Both the position numbers and the translations under genes were made by a program. From Ascarosepion bandense (lineage: Eukaryota; Mollusca; Cephalopoda; Sepiida; Sepiidae): a DNA stretch of 64,000 nucleotides. The notes below the pieces were generated by a model that was given only the letters and a program-made list of their open reading frames with translations, was not told the origin of the DNA and did no database searches. Numbering within the stretch: position 1 is the stretch's first letter; each line of letters begins with the position of its first letter. Positions 21,343 to 30,227 of the stretch are shown piece by piece. The stretch spans positions 1 to 64,000 of the forward strand of contig JBBBDQ010001124.1 of the NCBI GenBank assembly GCA_037127315.1, in the 5' to 3' direction.

Positions 21343-21387
21343 CCGCAGACAGATCTGTTTCGTTGTATCACAGCTCATCAGTACGAT
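21343..21387 (-). ncRNA. Hammerhead ribozyme, copy 2
   Basis: CUGAUGA is the complement of 21375-21381. Stem II is GCUGU/ACAAC with loop GAU and one C-A mismatch. GAAA is the complement of 21358-21361. Stem III ACAGAUCUGU and cleavage triplet GUC (complement of 21348-21350) are unchanged from copy 1. Stem I (CGUA with UGCG) pairs better than in copy 1, using a U-G wobble. Core residues are all kept while flanks have diverged. Confidence 0.78.
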
Positions 21388-21628
21388 TAGACATCCGATT
21401 GCTTTCACCCAGGATTGAAACACGACCGAATTGGCGATTCTACCTCTGAGATATATGCGCTCGGCAGAAGTAGGCAGATTTTTTGCGTGTGGTATACCAT
21501 GTATACATACGCCAGAGTTAGAATGTTCGAATTCATTACTGAATGAACGATGCGTAGATGCTAGAGTAGCTACTGCTTTTCCAAAGTCTACCATTCTTCC
21601 AGAGTGCTCAATCAGGATGTGAGAGCGT
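21343..21628 (-). mobile_element. SINE-2 copy 2 with 3' hammerhead ribozyme
   Basis: Reverse-strand homolog of 14894-15196. Read on the minus strand: CTGATTGAGCACTCTGGAAG, AATGGTAGACTTTGG, the CATCTACGCATCGTTCATTC block, A-box region TATCTCAGAGGTAGAATCGC, B-box region TCGTGTTTCAATCCTGG, then the hammerhead and AT tail. It is ~285 bp. Differences from copy 1 are scattered and include indels. Confidence 0.8.
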
Positions 21629-21635
21629 ACATAGT

Positions 21636-21638
<3 letters not shown>

Positions 21639-21726
<88 letters not shown>
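21639..21726. repeat. (AC)n(TA)n(GA)n microsatellite
   Basis: About 26 AC, then TA, then GA repeats. Confidence 0.96.
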
Positions 21727-21869
21727 TGAGTGAAGAGAAGAGAGAGAGAGAGAAACAGAAATACAGAAACATATATATATGTATGTGTGTGTGTCTACAG
21801 TTTCAACTATTTTTATTTGTGTGGGTTGCCTGTTTAATATATTTAAATGTGTATGCTTCAACACATACA

Positions 21870-22376
21870 TCTAAACTTATTTATAAATGGAACTTTGCCT
21901 CTGCGTGTGTGTGTGTGTGTGTCCGTTACCTGTAGACTCCGAAACGGCTGAACCGATTTTCTTGAAAATTTACATAGTTGTACTATAAGCGTCTGCGAGT
22001 GTTCTTAGCTAGGTTTTGTGTCGAGGTACCCCCGATAAATATCGAAAATCGATAATCGAAAAAATCGATTTATAGAAGGAGTGGTCCGATTTTAATCAAA
22101 ATTGATACACTCATAGATAAAGACATAAGAAACGATGTTCAGAAGTTTCAAGGTTGCAGTGCTTACAATAGTGCAGGAAATTGGATATCGATACCAGGAA
22201 ATCAAAATTTGACTTACATCCATTCATTTCTCTTTCAGTCTATGGTTTTGCTTTAACTGGAAACAACTATTGCTTTTTATTCTTTCGTGCCAACGTCCAA
22301 AGAGTCTGAGCTCCAGCACCATAGATTAGTTTTAAAGCTTTCATTACACCCGAGCAACGCCGGGCTATACTGCTAG
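21870..22376 (+). mobile_element. Non-autonomous Helitron, 507 bp
   Basis: Starts TCTAAACTTATTTATAAATGG after an A and ends CTAG before a T. The 3' hairpin is CCCGAGCAACGCCGGG. It shares GACTCCGAAACGGCTGAACC, CCGATAAATATCGAAAATCG and TTTAAAGCTTTCATTACACC with the copies at 30137 and 47821. No protein coding. Confidence 0.85.
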
Positions 22377-22664
22377 TATGCCATAGGCACACAAACGCCA
22401 GCGAACACATAACATCTGGTTATGAGCAAGCGCGAGTGTTGTGGAGTAATAAGCTGGCAGTGTAGCAGAATATACTGAGGTGAAGTGAGTTCGTACTTCA
22501 CTGAGTAACCCGAACTTGTAGGTTTCGGAAGACTTACCTCAGCATATTAAATATCTTTGATGGTAGAGCAATCGAAATGATTTAAATACAATGACGTTGG
22601 CGATTATGACTCTCTACGCATTCTTTTTCTTTATTATCTGCGAATTGTCATTCTTTTTTAGGAA
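22377..22664. other. No gene seen
   Basis: Unique-looking sequence without recognised repeats. Confidence 0.5.
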
Positions 22665-22905
22665 AGATAGTGGAATTGCTTTCCATTGCCTTCCCTTAGA
22701 CTGATTGTCATCCAGGTCTTGGGACATCAGTCTAACCTGCTATTTATTTCATAGCCAAGATGAAAACAGACATAACCATGCCTTTCCTAAAGGTATTTGT
22801 ACGAAAGAGAACGGAATTTGATTCCATTTTTACGCACCGATGATAAGCAGGTATTCATCTCATCTCCGCACTGAGACACGATGTGACACAAGGTCGGGCT
22901 TATTG
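22665..22905 (-). mobile_element. Diverged SINE sharing the SINE-1 body plan
   Basis: On the minus strand: ACAAATACCTTTAGGAAAGG, TTGGCTATGAAATAAATAGC, CAGGTTAGACTGATG, CAATCAGTCTAAGGGAAGGC and AATGGAAAGCAATTCC. The order and spacing mirror SINE-1 (AAATACCCTTGGGAAAGG, TTAAATAACAGGACAGA, AACCAGTCTACCGC, AAAGCAATGGCAACC). It is a separate, older SINE family with a related central domain. Confidence 0.6.
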
Positions 22906-23217
22906 TGGGGAACGTGAACGCGTACCCCCGAGTCAGGGCCATAAAATTACTCTTTCGTCGATTAAAAATAAGGATTAAAAACAGAAAATAACTATGTTAA
23001 TTATAAAAACAATGTCAACCATAACAGAATCGATAAAAATGGTAGGACGTATTGAAAATGAAATACTTGAAACAAATAAGTGTGGATGTTGGTTTTGACA
23101 TTGAAAAATAAATGAAAGCTGAACAAACCTTGTTTGGGAAGGTTTATTTGTTTTGTTTACAAATACAAATTTGTAAATCCTCCTTGTGAAACAGAGTTTA
23201 TAGCTACCGATGTTTGT

Positions 23218-23310
23218 TTTTTTTTAATCATTTCACCCCAAGCAAGGCATTCCACTGCCACTATTGCGCTTGGGGCTACATAGAGGAAGGTAAATAGAAA
23301 GTGTGGTTAG
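23218..23310 (-). pseudogene. LINE-A 3' tail, left part of copy split by the LTR element
   Basis: The T-run at 23219-23225 and CACCCCAAGCAAGGCATTCC are the complement of the LINE-A tail. The copy continues at 27861 beyond the LTR element; removing the element and one ATATA rejoins the 3' untranslated region. Confidence 0.85.
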
Positions 23311-23315
23311 ATATA

Positions 23316-23754
23316 TGTGAACATGAAAGGGCGACTAGCGGCGGCTCTGGAAAAAAGAGAGTTCGTTTGTGTCTGGCGTGCAGAGCAGTAATCTGTTCCA
23401 AAGAAAGAAAATAATAATAATACTCACCGCTGTCTTAATAATCCACCTTCAGCTCATTCTAAAGGAAAAAAGAGAGGAGGCCCTCGAGTGGAATTTTTAT
23501 AGACTGAGGAAATGGATTATGGGTAGAGAAATGGATTATAAAACTGACCGACCAAGTTCACTCAAAGATCAGTGGCGTCAATTTCTTGGCGAGAAGCTGA
23601 CGCAGAGAGACGCAGTGAAAAGGTGGAAGGAGGAAAGTGGAGTAGGAAGAGGAAGAGGCGTAGCAAGAAGCCAGCTGGGAGAGCGTTGAATTGAAATCCA
23701 ACGGTCTGCGGTTCGATCCCTGGTTCTGCACTCACTAGAAGAAAGTGTGCAACA
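23316..23754 (+). repeat. 5' long terminal repeat
   Basis: 439 bp, TGTGAACATG...GTGCAACA. AT-rich AAAGAAAGAAAATAATAAT at about 23400 could serve processing. A tRNA-like stretch lies at 23663-23730. The open frame 23369-23689 exists in both LTRs but lacks an ATG and any known domain. Confidence 0.95.
23663..23730 (+). other. tRNA-like sequence inside the LTR
   Basis: GCTGGGAGAGCGTTGAATTG and GGTTCGATCCCTGGTTCTGC follow the order of a tRNA from D-arm to 3' acceptor strand. They most resemble eukaryotic tRNA-Phe, with TTGAAAT at the anticodon-loop position (GAA). GTTCGATCC (23711-23719) fits the polymerase III B box. The acceptor strands GCAAGAA/TTCTGC can pair with a bulge. The anticodon and T stems are imperfect, so it is not a working tRNA gene. 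It is repeated at 27764-27831. Confidence 0.65.
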
Positions 23755-23769
23755 AGCTATTTCGGCGTA

Positions 23770-24513
23770 ATGGGGGACAGGTTCGACCTGAAATTGATTC
23801 CAGAGTTCAGTGGCTCGACCCCAGTACTTGACTGGGTGGAAAAAGTGGAACTGCATTGTCTCTTGTCTGGTGTCAAAAACATTGAACATGTGATTCCTCT
23901 GCGTTTGTCCGGTGGGGCTTTCGCTGTGTATCAACAGCTCAGTGCTGAGGAAAAACAGAATTATGAGAGGATCAAGGCAGCCCTATACAAAGCGTTTGCT
24001 ATCGACCCCGCCACTGCCTGGGAGCAATTTGAGGCAAGACAATTACATCCTGGCGAAACTGTGGACGTATATTTGGCCGAGCTGACGAAGTTGACGGTGT
24101 TGTTCGGTGGGCTGCCCGAGCGGGCCTTGGCATATAAATTTCTGGCGGGGCTCCCAACCGGAGCAAAACAGCTCCTGCGGGCGAGCTCAAACATAACCTC
24201 GTTGCCCCTTAATGACCTGGTGGACCGAGCCAGAACCGTGATGAAGGACAATTCCGAGCTGAGAGATCCGGTAATCGCCGCTGCACAATCCACACCGAGT
24301 GATGATAAACCGTCTCAGGGCCTTAGCCCGCGTGGTGGGGTCGTGTGTTATAGGTGCGATGGCCAGGGCCACATTGCAAGGAACTGCAGACGGCGACCGA
24401 CAGCTGTTCGCTGCTACCGGTGTAATGAAACCGGACATATGGCCCGGGATTGTGCGGGAAACGGGGCCGGGGACAAGGTGCCGGCGTCGACCTTTCCCCA
24501 AAACAGAAATTAG
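23770..24513 (+). CDS. gag: Gag (capsid-nucleocapsid) of the LTR element
   Basis: 247 residues. Residues 1-170 form a capsid-like region (PEFSGSTPVLDWVEKVEL near the start, then FEARQLHPGETVDVYLAEL) typical of retrotransposon Gag. Two CCHC zinc knuckles follow: CYRCDGQGHIARNC (193-206) and CYRCNETGHMARDC (215-228), both with C-x2-C-x4-H-x4-C spacing. These bind the element's RNA during particle assembly in the cytoplasm. The ATG is only 15 nt after the 5' LTR and is the first good start. The 3' end overlaps pol. There is no stop or frameshift within it. Confidence 0.93.
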   Translation: MGDRFDLKLIPEFSGSTPVLDWVEKVELHCLLSGVKNIEHVIPLRLSGGAFAVYQQLSAEEKQNYERIKAALYKAFAIDPATAWEQFEARQLHPGETVDVYLAELTKLTVLFGGLPERALAYKFLAGLPTGAKQLLRASSNITSLPLNDLVDRARTVMKDNSELRDPVIAAAQSTPSDDKPSQGLSPRGGVVCYRCDGQGHIARNCRRRPTAVRCYRCNETGHMARDCAGNGAGDKVPASTFPQNRN

Positions 24514-27500
24514 AGGCGCTTCCGATCATTCAGGTCTATGTCAACGAGACATTGTGCTCAGCACTCCTCGACTCCGGGTGCTCCCGCACCATAGTGTTCG
24601 TAGACCTCTGCCACACTTGGAAGGAGAAGGGTGTCAGGGTAACCACCATCAGTGGAGAATCGCGGACATGTTGCGGGGTGGGTGCGATAAACATCCGTAC
24701 AAGAACAGGAAACTCGGCCAACGTCGAGGCGCTAGTAGCGCTCAAAAAACCACTGAACTTTGACCTGCTTCTAGGCTATGATGCCATCAGAGCCCTAGGT
24801 GGTGTTCACATAACGCAGACGGGGGAAGTGCAGTTTCAAGAGAGGACCCCAGTGTGCGCAGCGCTGAGGATCGACCAGCCAGACTTTAGTGTCGAATTTG
24901 ACCAGCACCAGAAGGCTTGGACCGCCTCATGGAAGTGGTCGGGAAATCAGGAGCCAGCAAAATTGCGGAACGAAGTAGCCGAGTACCATGTGCCCGACCA
25001 AATAAGGCCTGCATACGAAGAGGAGCTTCGTGAATGGATCAAGGATGGCTGGTTAATTCCTTACCCCTATGAGAAACTTGGACCTCCCAAAGGTTTGATC
25101 CCGCTGATGGCGGTTACTCAGCACAACAAAGCAAAAGTGAGGCCAGTGATGGACTACCGCGAACTAAATGCGCATGTTGATGCATTTACGGCAGATGCTG
25201 ATGTTTGCGCCAGCAAGCTACGAGAATGGCGCCAGCAGGGTTCCAATGTGTCCCTGCTGGATCTAAGAAAAGCGTATCTGCAGGTCCGGGTCAGCGAAAC
25301 GATGTGGCCGTTTCAGACGGTGGTGTTTGCCGGCAGAAGGTACTGCCTTACCAGACTGGGCTTCGGGCTGAACGTGGCACCCCAAATAATGAAGACCATA
25401 GTCAACGCTGTGTTGTCACAGCAAGAAACAATGAAAGAGGGGACATCGACGTACCTTGATGACATATACGTGAACGAAGACGTTGTATCATCATCACGCG
25501 TAAGGACCAAACTGGCCGAGTTTGGCCTGATTTGCAAGGACCCGGAACATTTGGAGGATGGCGCCCGTGTCTTGGGCCTGAAAGTCCGAAAGGAGCGGGG
25601 GACCTTGAAGTGGGGGCGCGGAACTGCAGTTCCTGAAGTACCCGAAGTCTTCACGAGACGAGTGGTCTTCTCCCTGTGTGGAAAACTTGTGGGGCACCTA
25701 CCAGTGTGTGGATGGACTCGTGTAGCAACAGGCACCATAAAAAGGAGGGCAAGCGCAGTCACCAAAGACTGGGATGATGAAACGACGGACGATCTGTTGG
25801 TTCGCATGGTGAAGGAGACCATCGCAAGGGTAAAGCAGGATGACCCCGCAAAGGGAGACTGGTGTGTGCAGGGAGACGAATTGAGCGTGTGGGTGGATGC
25901 GAGCTCTGTGGCGATTGGTGTGCTGCTTGAGGAGAACGGAGCTGCGATTGAGGACGCCTGCTGGCTGCGACCGACGAATGACGCTGCTCACATCAACCTG
26001 GCAGAGCTCGATGCGGTGACGAAAGGCATTAACCTGGCACTCCAGTGGAAAGTCAAGAAATTACACATACACACAGATTCGCTGTGCGTGTACCACTGGA
26101 TATCAAACACACTGACAGGTAAGGCCAGGGTGCGCACCAAGGCGGCCAGCGAGATGCTGATCAGACGGAGGTTGGAGACCATAAGAAAGCTAGTAACAGA
26201 GTACAATCTGTCTGTGGATGTGGTACTTGTCACCTCAAACTGCAACCTCGCTGATAGGCTCACTCGGGTGCCTCAGAGATGGATTGATGCCGTGAAGAAA
26301 GAAGCTGGGCCAGTACCGTTACTATGTGCTGCCTCTGTGGAGGCGGCAGACAAAATCAGGGAAATACACCACATCAGTGGGCACCCCGGAGTGAGACGGA
26401 CATGCTATTTTGTACAATTGACCAATCCGTCAGTGTCAAAAAGTGCAGTGAGAGCGGTGGTCAAGGAATGCCAAACATGCCAGTCAATCGACCCCGCCCC
26501 AGCGAGATGGCGGAGGGGTCGGCTGGGAACAGACATGACTTGGAGCCGACTGGGTATGGACATAACCCATTATGGCAGCCAGCACTTCCTCACACTGATA
26601 GATTGCGGACCGACGAGGTTTGCGATCTGGCGCCCGTTGGCACGCCAGGACTCCTCCAGTGTCATCCGTGAATTGGAATCCATATTTTACGAAAGGGGGC
26701 CGCCTGAAGAGATCCTCACGGACAACGATACTGCCTTCTGCAGCGTAGAATTTAGGCGTTTTGTAGACGAGTGGGGGATCAGGCTCAGACACCGATGTGC
26801 ATATGTGCCGAGTGGCAACGGCATAGCAGAGCGGTGCCACCGAAGCGTGAAGAGGACCGCGGCCAGGAAGGCGTGCACTATTGCAGAAGCGGTCTATAGA
26901 TATAATGCAACACCGAGGGATGCTGTGACTGCTGTGAGCGCACCCGCCAATGCGATCCATCGCTACCGAGTGGGCATCAAGGGCATTGACGCGCGTCTGC
27001 CTGATCGGCGGGGAACAAGAGGGCCGTATGAATTAGGGGACACCGTCTGGGTGAAGCCTCCCAATAGCCGGTGCACCACCAGTTTTCGAAGGGGACGAAT
27101 CACCGGCATCGTCAGTGAGCAGGCCGTGCTGGTTGATGGTACTCCACGCCATGTGAGGGACATTCGGCCCGCCCTGAATACGAATTCGTTGACAAGTAGC
27201 GGCAGTGGTGAATCATCCAATGACGAACTGTGGATTCGACCTACGCCCCGCGAGTCTGATGGTCCGACTGCGAACCCCGACGCTGTTGCCGATAATTCCG
27301 ATGCCACTTCTGAGAGCTCAGATGAAGAAATCCAGACAATCCCCCTTCGTAGGAGTGCCCGCAACAAGCGGCCACGTCCGCCTTGCCACATGTGTGGTCT
27401 TGAGACCAGGGGGGAGTGTGAACATGAAAGGGCGACTAGCGGCGGCTCTGGAAAAAAGAGAGTTCGTTTGTGTCTGGCGTGCAGAGCAGTAATCTGTTCC

Positions 27501-27515
27501 AAAGAAAGAAAATAA
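24450..27515 (+). CDS. pol: Pol polyprotein: protease, reverse transcriptase, RNase H, integrase
   Basis: Open frame 24429-27515; numbering here counts the TTG at 24450 as residue 1. Protease: ALLDSGCS (D41) and LLLGYD (107-111). Reverse transcriptase: VRPVMDYRELN (230-240), LLDLRKAY (D271), TYLDDIYV (YLDD 335-338). RNase H: WVDASS (D483), AEL (E519), HTDS (D543), LADR (D602). Integrase: HHISGH with CQTC (zinc finger, H641/H645/C674/C677), then D704, D758, E794, a D,D35E set. After it come YELGDTVWVKP (SH3-like tail) and a Cys-rich C-terminus (C979, C982, C1008, C1011, C1016) whose last 32 residues lie in the 3' LTR. All catalytic residues are intact. It is expected to be made as a Gag-Pol fusion. 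Confidence 0.93.
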   Translation: MCGKRGRGQGAGVDLSPKQKLEALPIIQVYVNETLCSALLDSGCSRTIVFVDLCHTWKEKGVRVTTISGESRTCCGVGAINIRTRTGNSANVEALVALKKPLNFDLLLGYDAIRALGGVHITQTGEVQFQERTPVCAALRIDQPDFSVEFDQHQKAWTASWKWSGNQEPAKLRNEVAEYHVPDQIRPAYEEELREWIKDGWLIPYPYEKLGPPKGLIPLMAVTQHNKAKVRPVMDYRELNAHVDAFTADADVCASKLREWRQQGSNVSLLDLRKAYLQVRVSETMWPFQTVVFAGRRYCLTRLGFGLNVAPQIMKTIVNAVLSQQETMKEGTSTYLDDIYVNEDVVSSSRVRTKLAEFGLICKDPEHLEDGARVLGLKVRKERGTLKWGRGTAVPEVPEVFTRRVVFSLCGKLVGHLPVCGWTRVATGTIKRRASAVTKDWDDETTDDLLVRMVKETIARVKQDDPAKGDWCVQGDELSVWVDASSVAIGVLLEENGAAIEDACWLRPTNDAAHINLAELDAVTKGINLALQWKVKKLHIHTDSLCVYHWISNTLTGKARVRTKAASEMLIRRRLETIRKLVTEYNLSVDVVLVTSNCNLADRLTRVPQRWIDAVKKEAGPVPLLCAASVEAADKIREIHHISGHPGVRRTCYFVQLTNPSVSKSAVRAVVKECQTCQSIDPAPARWRRGRLGTDMTWSRLGMDITHYGSQHFLTLIDCGPTRFAIWRPLARQDSSSVIRELESIFYERGPPEEILTDNDTAFCSVEFRRFVDEWGIRLRHRCAYVPSGNGIAERCHRSVKRTAARKACTIAEAVYRYNATPRDAVTAVSAPANAIHRYRVGIKGIDARLPDRRGTRGPYELGDTVWVKPPNSRCTTSFRRGRITGIVSEQAVLVDGTPRHVRDIRPALNTNSLTSSGSGESSNDELWIRPTPRESDGPTANPDAVADNSDATSESSDEEIQTIPLRRSARNKRPRPPCHMCGLETRGECEHERATSGGSGKKRVRLCLACRAVICSKERK
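24456..24462 (+). promoter_or_regulatory. Candidate -1 ribosomal frameshift site GGGAAAC
   Basis: In gag phase it reads G GGA AAC, the X XXY YYZ form used by many retroviruses. It lies in the 24429-24513 stretch where gag and pol frames are both open. The pol frame opens after a TGA at 24426-24428 and has no nearby ATG. Slippage here gives ...CGK then RGRGQGAG. GC-rich sequence downstream could form a stimulatory structure. Confidence 0.75.
27408..27416 (+). promoter_or_regulatory. Polypurine tract
   Basis: AGGGGGGAG immediately before the TG of the 3' LTR, the position needed for plus-strand DNA priming. It is also coding, within pol residues TRGE. Confidence 0.9.
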
Positions 27516-27855
27516 TAATAATACTCACCGCTGTCTTAATAATCCACCTTCAGCTCATTCTAAAGGAAAAAAGAGAGGAGGCCCTCGAGTGGAATTTTTA
27601 TAGACTGAGGAAATGGATTATGGGTAGAGAAATGGATTATAAAACTGACCGACCAAGTTCACTCAAAGATCAGTGGCGTCAATTTCTTGGCGAGAAGCTG
27701 ACGCAGAGAGACGCAGTGAAAAGGTGGAAGGAGGAAAGTGGAGTAGGAAGAGGAAGAGGCGTAGCAAGAAGCCAGCTGGGAGAGCGTTGAATTGAAATCC
27801 AACGGTCTGCGGTTCGATCCCTGGTTCTGCACTCACTAGAAGAAAGTGTGCAACA
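27417..27855 (+). repeat. 3' long terminal repeat
   Basis: Identical to 23316-23754 over 439 bp as read; offset 4,101 bp. The pol frame ends inside it at 27515. Confidence 0.95.
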
Positions 27856-27860
27856 ATATA

Positions 27861-28650
27861 GGAAATGTCAGAAGGGGGTGATAGATAGTTGGGAGAATGG
27901 GAAGAGTGTTTGAAAGAATTGAAGCGAGTTAGTGTGTTAGGAGGTGTCTATTGACCTTACATTTAAACTCCTGGAGATTGTAGCCGTCGGGGAAGCAGTC
28001 ATGTGGAAGGGAATTCCACAGTCGGGAAGTGTGAGAAACGAAACTGTTGGAGTAGAAGTTGCGGTTGCATTTTATCGGTCTCACTATAAAAGGGTGGGAT
28101 CTAGTTGCCAATCTAGTATCTCGTGCAAATTCGAACCTAGGGGGCACCAGTGATCTAAGTTCATCTGAGCAGGAGCCGTGAAAGTATTTATAGAAGAGGC
28201 ACAGGGAAGCCACGTCGCGCCGGTGAGAGAGAGAGACTGCAGGCGGTCTGCTAAGTCGGTATCGATCACATTACAGACCCTCCGCTGTGCCTTGTCGAGA
28301 AGCCCAAGGAGAACAGCAGGGGCACCCGACCAGATATGGCAACAGTATTCAATGCACGGGAGGATGGTAGATTTATAAATGTGCAGGATAGATTCAGACG
28401 GAAAAAACCTCCGGGTCCTGCACAGAGAACCGACTTTCATAGCAGCGGATTTAGCAATGGATTCGATATAGTCATTCCACTTGAGGTCCGCTGAGAGTGC
28501 GAGACCAAGGAGGCGTAGTGTTTTACTCTCTGGGGGGCAAGATTGGAACAAAAAGAGAAACCACCTCTTTTTTGCATCTGCACTTGTTCTAATTAGATCT
28601 TTAGTGGTTTGAGTGGAGTGAACCAGCATGTCCCGCATTCTGGCAAAATA
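27861..28650 (-). pseudogene. LINE-A 3' half, right part of split copy
   Basis: Minus strand, from upstream to downstream: PESKTLRLLGLALSADLKWN (about 28540), KVGSLCRTRRFFPSESI, YKSTILPCIEYCCHIWSGAP (about 28330), then LFYKYFHGSCSDELRSLVPP, RLWNSLPHDCFPDGYN and LQEFKCKVNRHLLTH (about 27930). The frame shifts at about 28200. This is one of the longest LINE-A copies here. The LTR element sits in its 3' untranslated region. Confidence 0.88.
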
Positions 28651-28761
28651 ATTAGAGAAGACTGACGTCTAGGCGCTATTTTTCTTGAGTTTATACTGAG
28701 GCCAGAAGTGGGATGAGTGCGCGTAGAACTGTACTTTGCTTTGGTACTCGGTACTTGATAC

Positions 28762-29048
28762 TTGTTCGTTGTGGTGCGATGGATATCGGCCCGGAACAAG
28801 AAATCGGAGAACAGATTTCGAATTCCAGTTGAATTCGTTGCATTCACTTACGCGCAAATACCCTTGGGAAAAGTGTTAATCTGTCATTTCTCTCTCCAGT
28901 TATGAGTTAAAAAGCGGAACAGATTGGTATCTATAATCTTGGTTGACAACCAGTATACTGCAGAAAGTAATGGCAACCTAATGCGAAAAAATCTTATGTC
29001 ATGATCGCCCGAGCGTGTGTTAAGTATGGCATTTAACAGACTTGATAT
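28762..29048 (+). mobile_element. SINE-1 copy, diverged
   Basis: Head TTGTGGTGCGATGGATATCG, B-box region ATTTCGAATTCC, body AAATACCCTTGGGAAAAGTG, tail TTAAGTATGGCATTTAACAG. The central hairpin is shortened by a deletion near 29000. Confidence 0.88.
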
Positions 29049-30136
29049 TTTCTTTCGCTTACTCGTGTTTCAGAAACGAAATTAGCTGATTGATCTGTCT
29101 TTAATATTGTCGGTGTTGATGTTAATGAGGTCTTAAGGATAAATGATAATTAGATGATAATATTTAAGAAATATTTTTTAGTCTATTTTATTTATTGAAC
29201 TGCTATTGTGTCTACTGCCACTACTGCTGCTACGAAAGAAAGGAATTAAATGAAAATGTCCGCTCGTTATTGCTTCAGTTCAGTCTCATGTCATTTTACT
29301 GCTCACCGAAACAGAACAAGCGCAAGGTTAAAGGAAAGGCGGCAAAGGGTGCTTTTTGAAACATCCGTTCCTCCGCACTCCTATAAATGCCGATTCGTAC
29401 AGGCTCACACACACACACACACACACACATACAGACGCACACACACACATGAAAGCACAAAGTGGGAAAGACAGATTTTCATAAATTCAATCTTATTCGT
29501 TGACCGGTTTTATTGCATCATCAATGAAAATATATGATATGTCCCGGAAAGGGATATATATATATAAACCTATTTATAAATGGAAGACAGTGATGCAAAT
29601 CAGAGATGATAATCCCTACTTGTCAGGTTCCAGTATAAATAAAAAAGAATATGGTCTACCAGGGTAAAATGGGTAATCAAAGTATTAGCTATGATGGATG
29701 TGCCATTGTTTATTTTTTAAAATAAATTGTGGGGTTGTATGTCCATATCACGTTATCCAGACTCCTAACCTGTATAAATTTGCCGACATAGCCAACTATT
29801 GCCTATTTTTTTTACTTTTGGATTGTTGATGAGAAGGACTTCATAAAATCAGTATTTTCTTTTATGTTTTTTGTTTATTCTACACAACTTTGTGCTATCT
29901 CTGAATTTTAGACCGTAAATAGTATCTGTAAAAGTAACATTTAGTTACAATTTTTTATTTTCTGTAGTGTATTAAATTCTGTGTTAGTCACTTTCTTTAA
30001 AATATCAAACTTTTGTAGTCGGGGTAAAATGGGTAATCTGATATTTATTGGAAAAAACAGGATAGCATGATGTTAGAAGGCCCCAAACTTAAAAACACAA
30101 AATTTTATTGTTAAAATGCTTTTATTTATTATCTAA
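29049..30136. other. No gene; (AC)n and a repeated GGGTAAAATGGGTAA motif
   Basis: (AC)n at 29404-29430. The motif GGGTAAAATGGGTAATC occurs at about 29663 and about 30022 in direct orientation, 360 bp apart. The 29250-29537 frame has no known domain. Confidence 0.55.
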
Positions 30137-30162
30137 TCTAAACTTATTTATAAATGGAACTA

Positions 30163-30227
<65 letters not shown>

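Larger units (their letters stand above)
23311..27860 (+). mobile_element. Complete LTR retrotransposon (Ty3/Gypsy-like domain order)
   Basis: The element occupies 23316-27855 (4,540 bp) with ATATA target duplications at 23311-23315 and 27856-27860. The two 439-bp LTRs start TG, end CA and are identical by eye. A polypurine tract AGGGGGGAG (27408-27416) directly precedes the 3' LTR. gag and pol are open and in a -1 relation. The pol order protease, reverse transcriptase, RNase H, integrase excludes the Ty1/Copia order; the clade within Ty3/Gypsy (versus BEL/Pao) was not fixed. No envelope gene. It is probably young and possibly mobile. Confidence 0.93.

Noticed and set aside
23369..23689. 106-codon frame in each LTR
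   Set aside because: Starts without ATG, has no known domain, and is duplicated only because LTRs are identical; the overlap with tRNA-like sequence also argues against coding.
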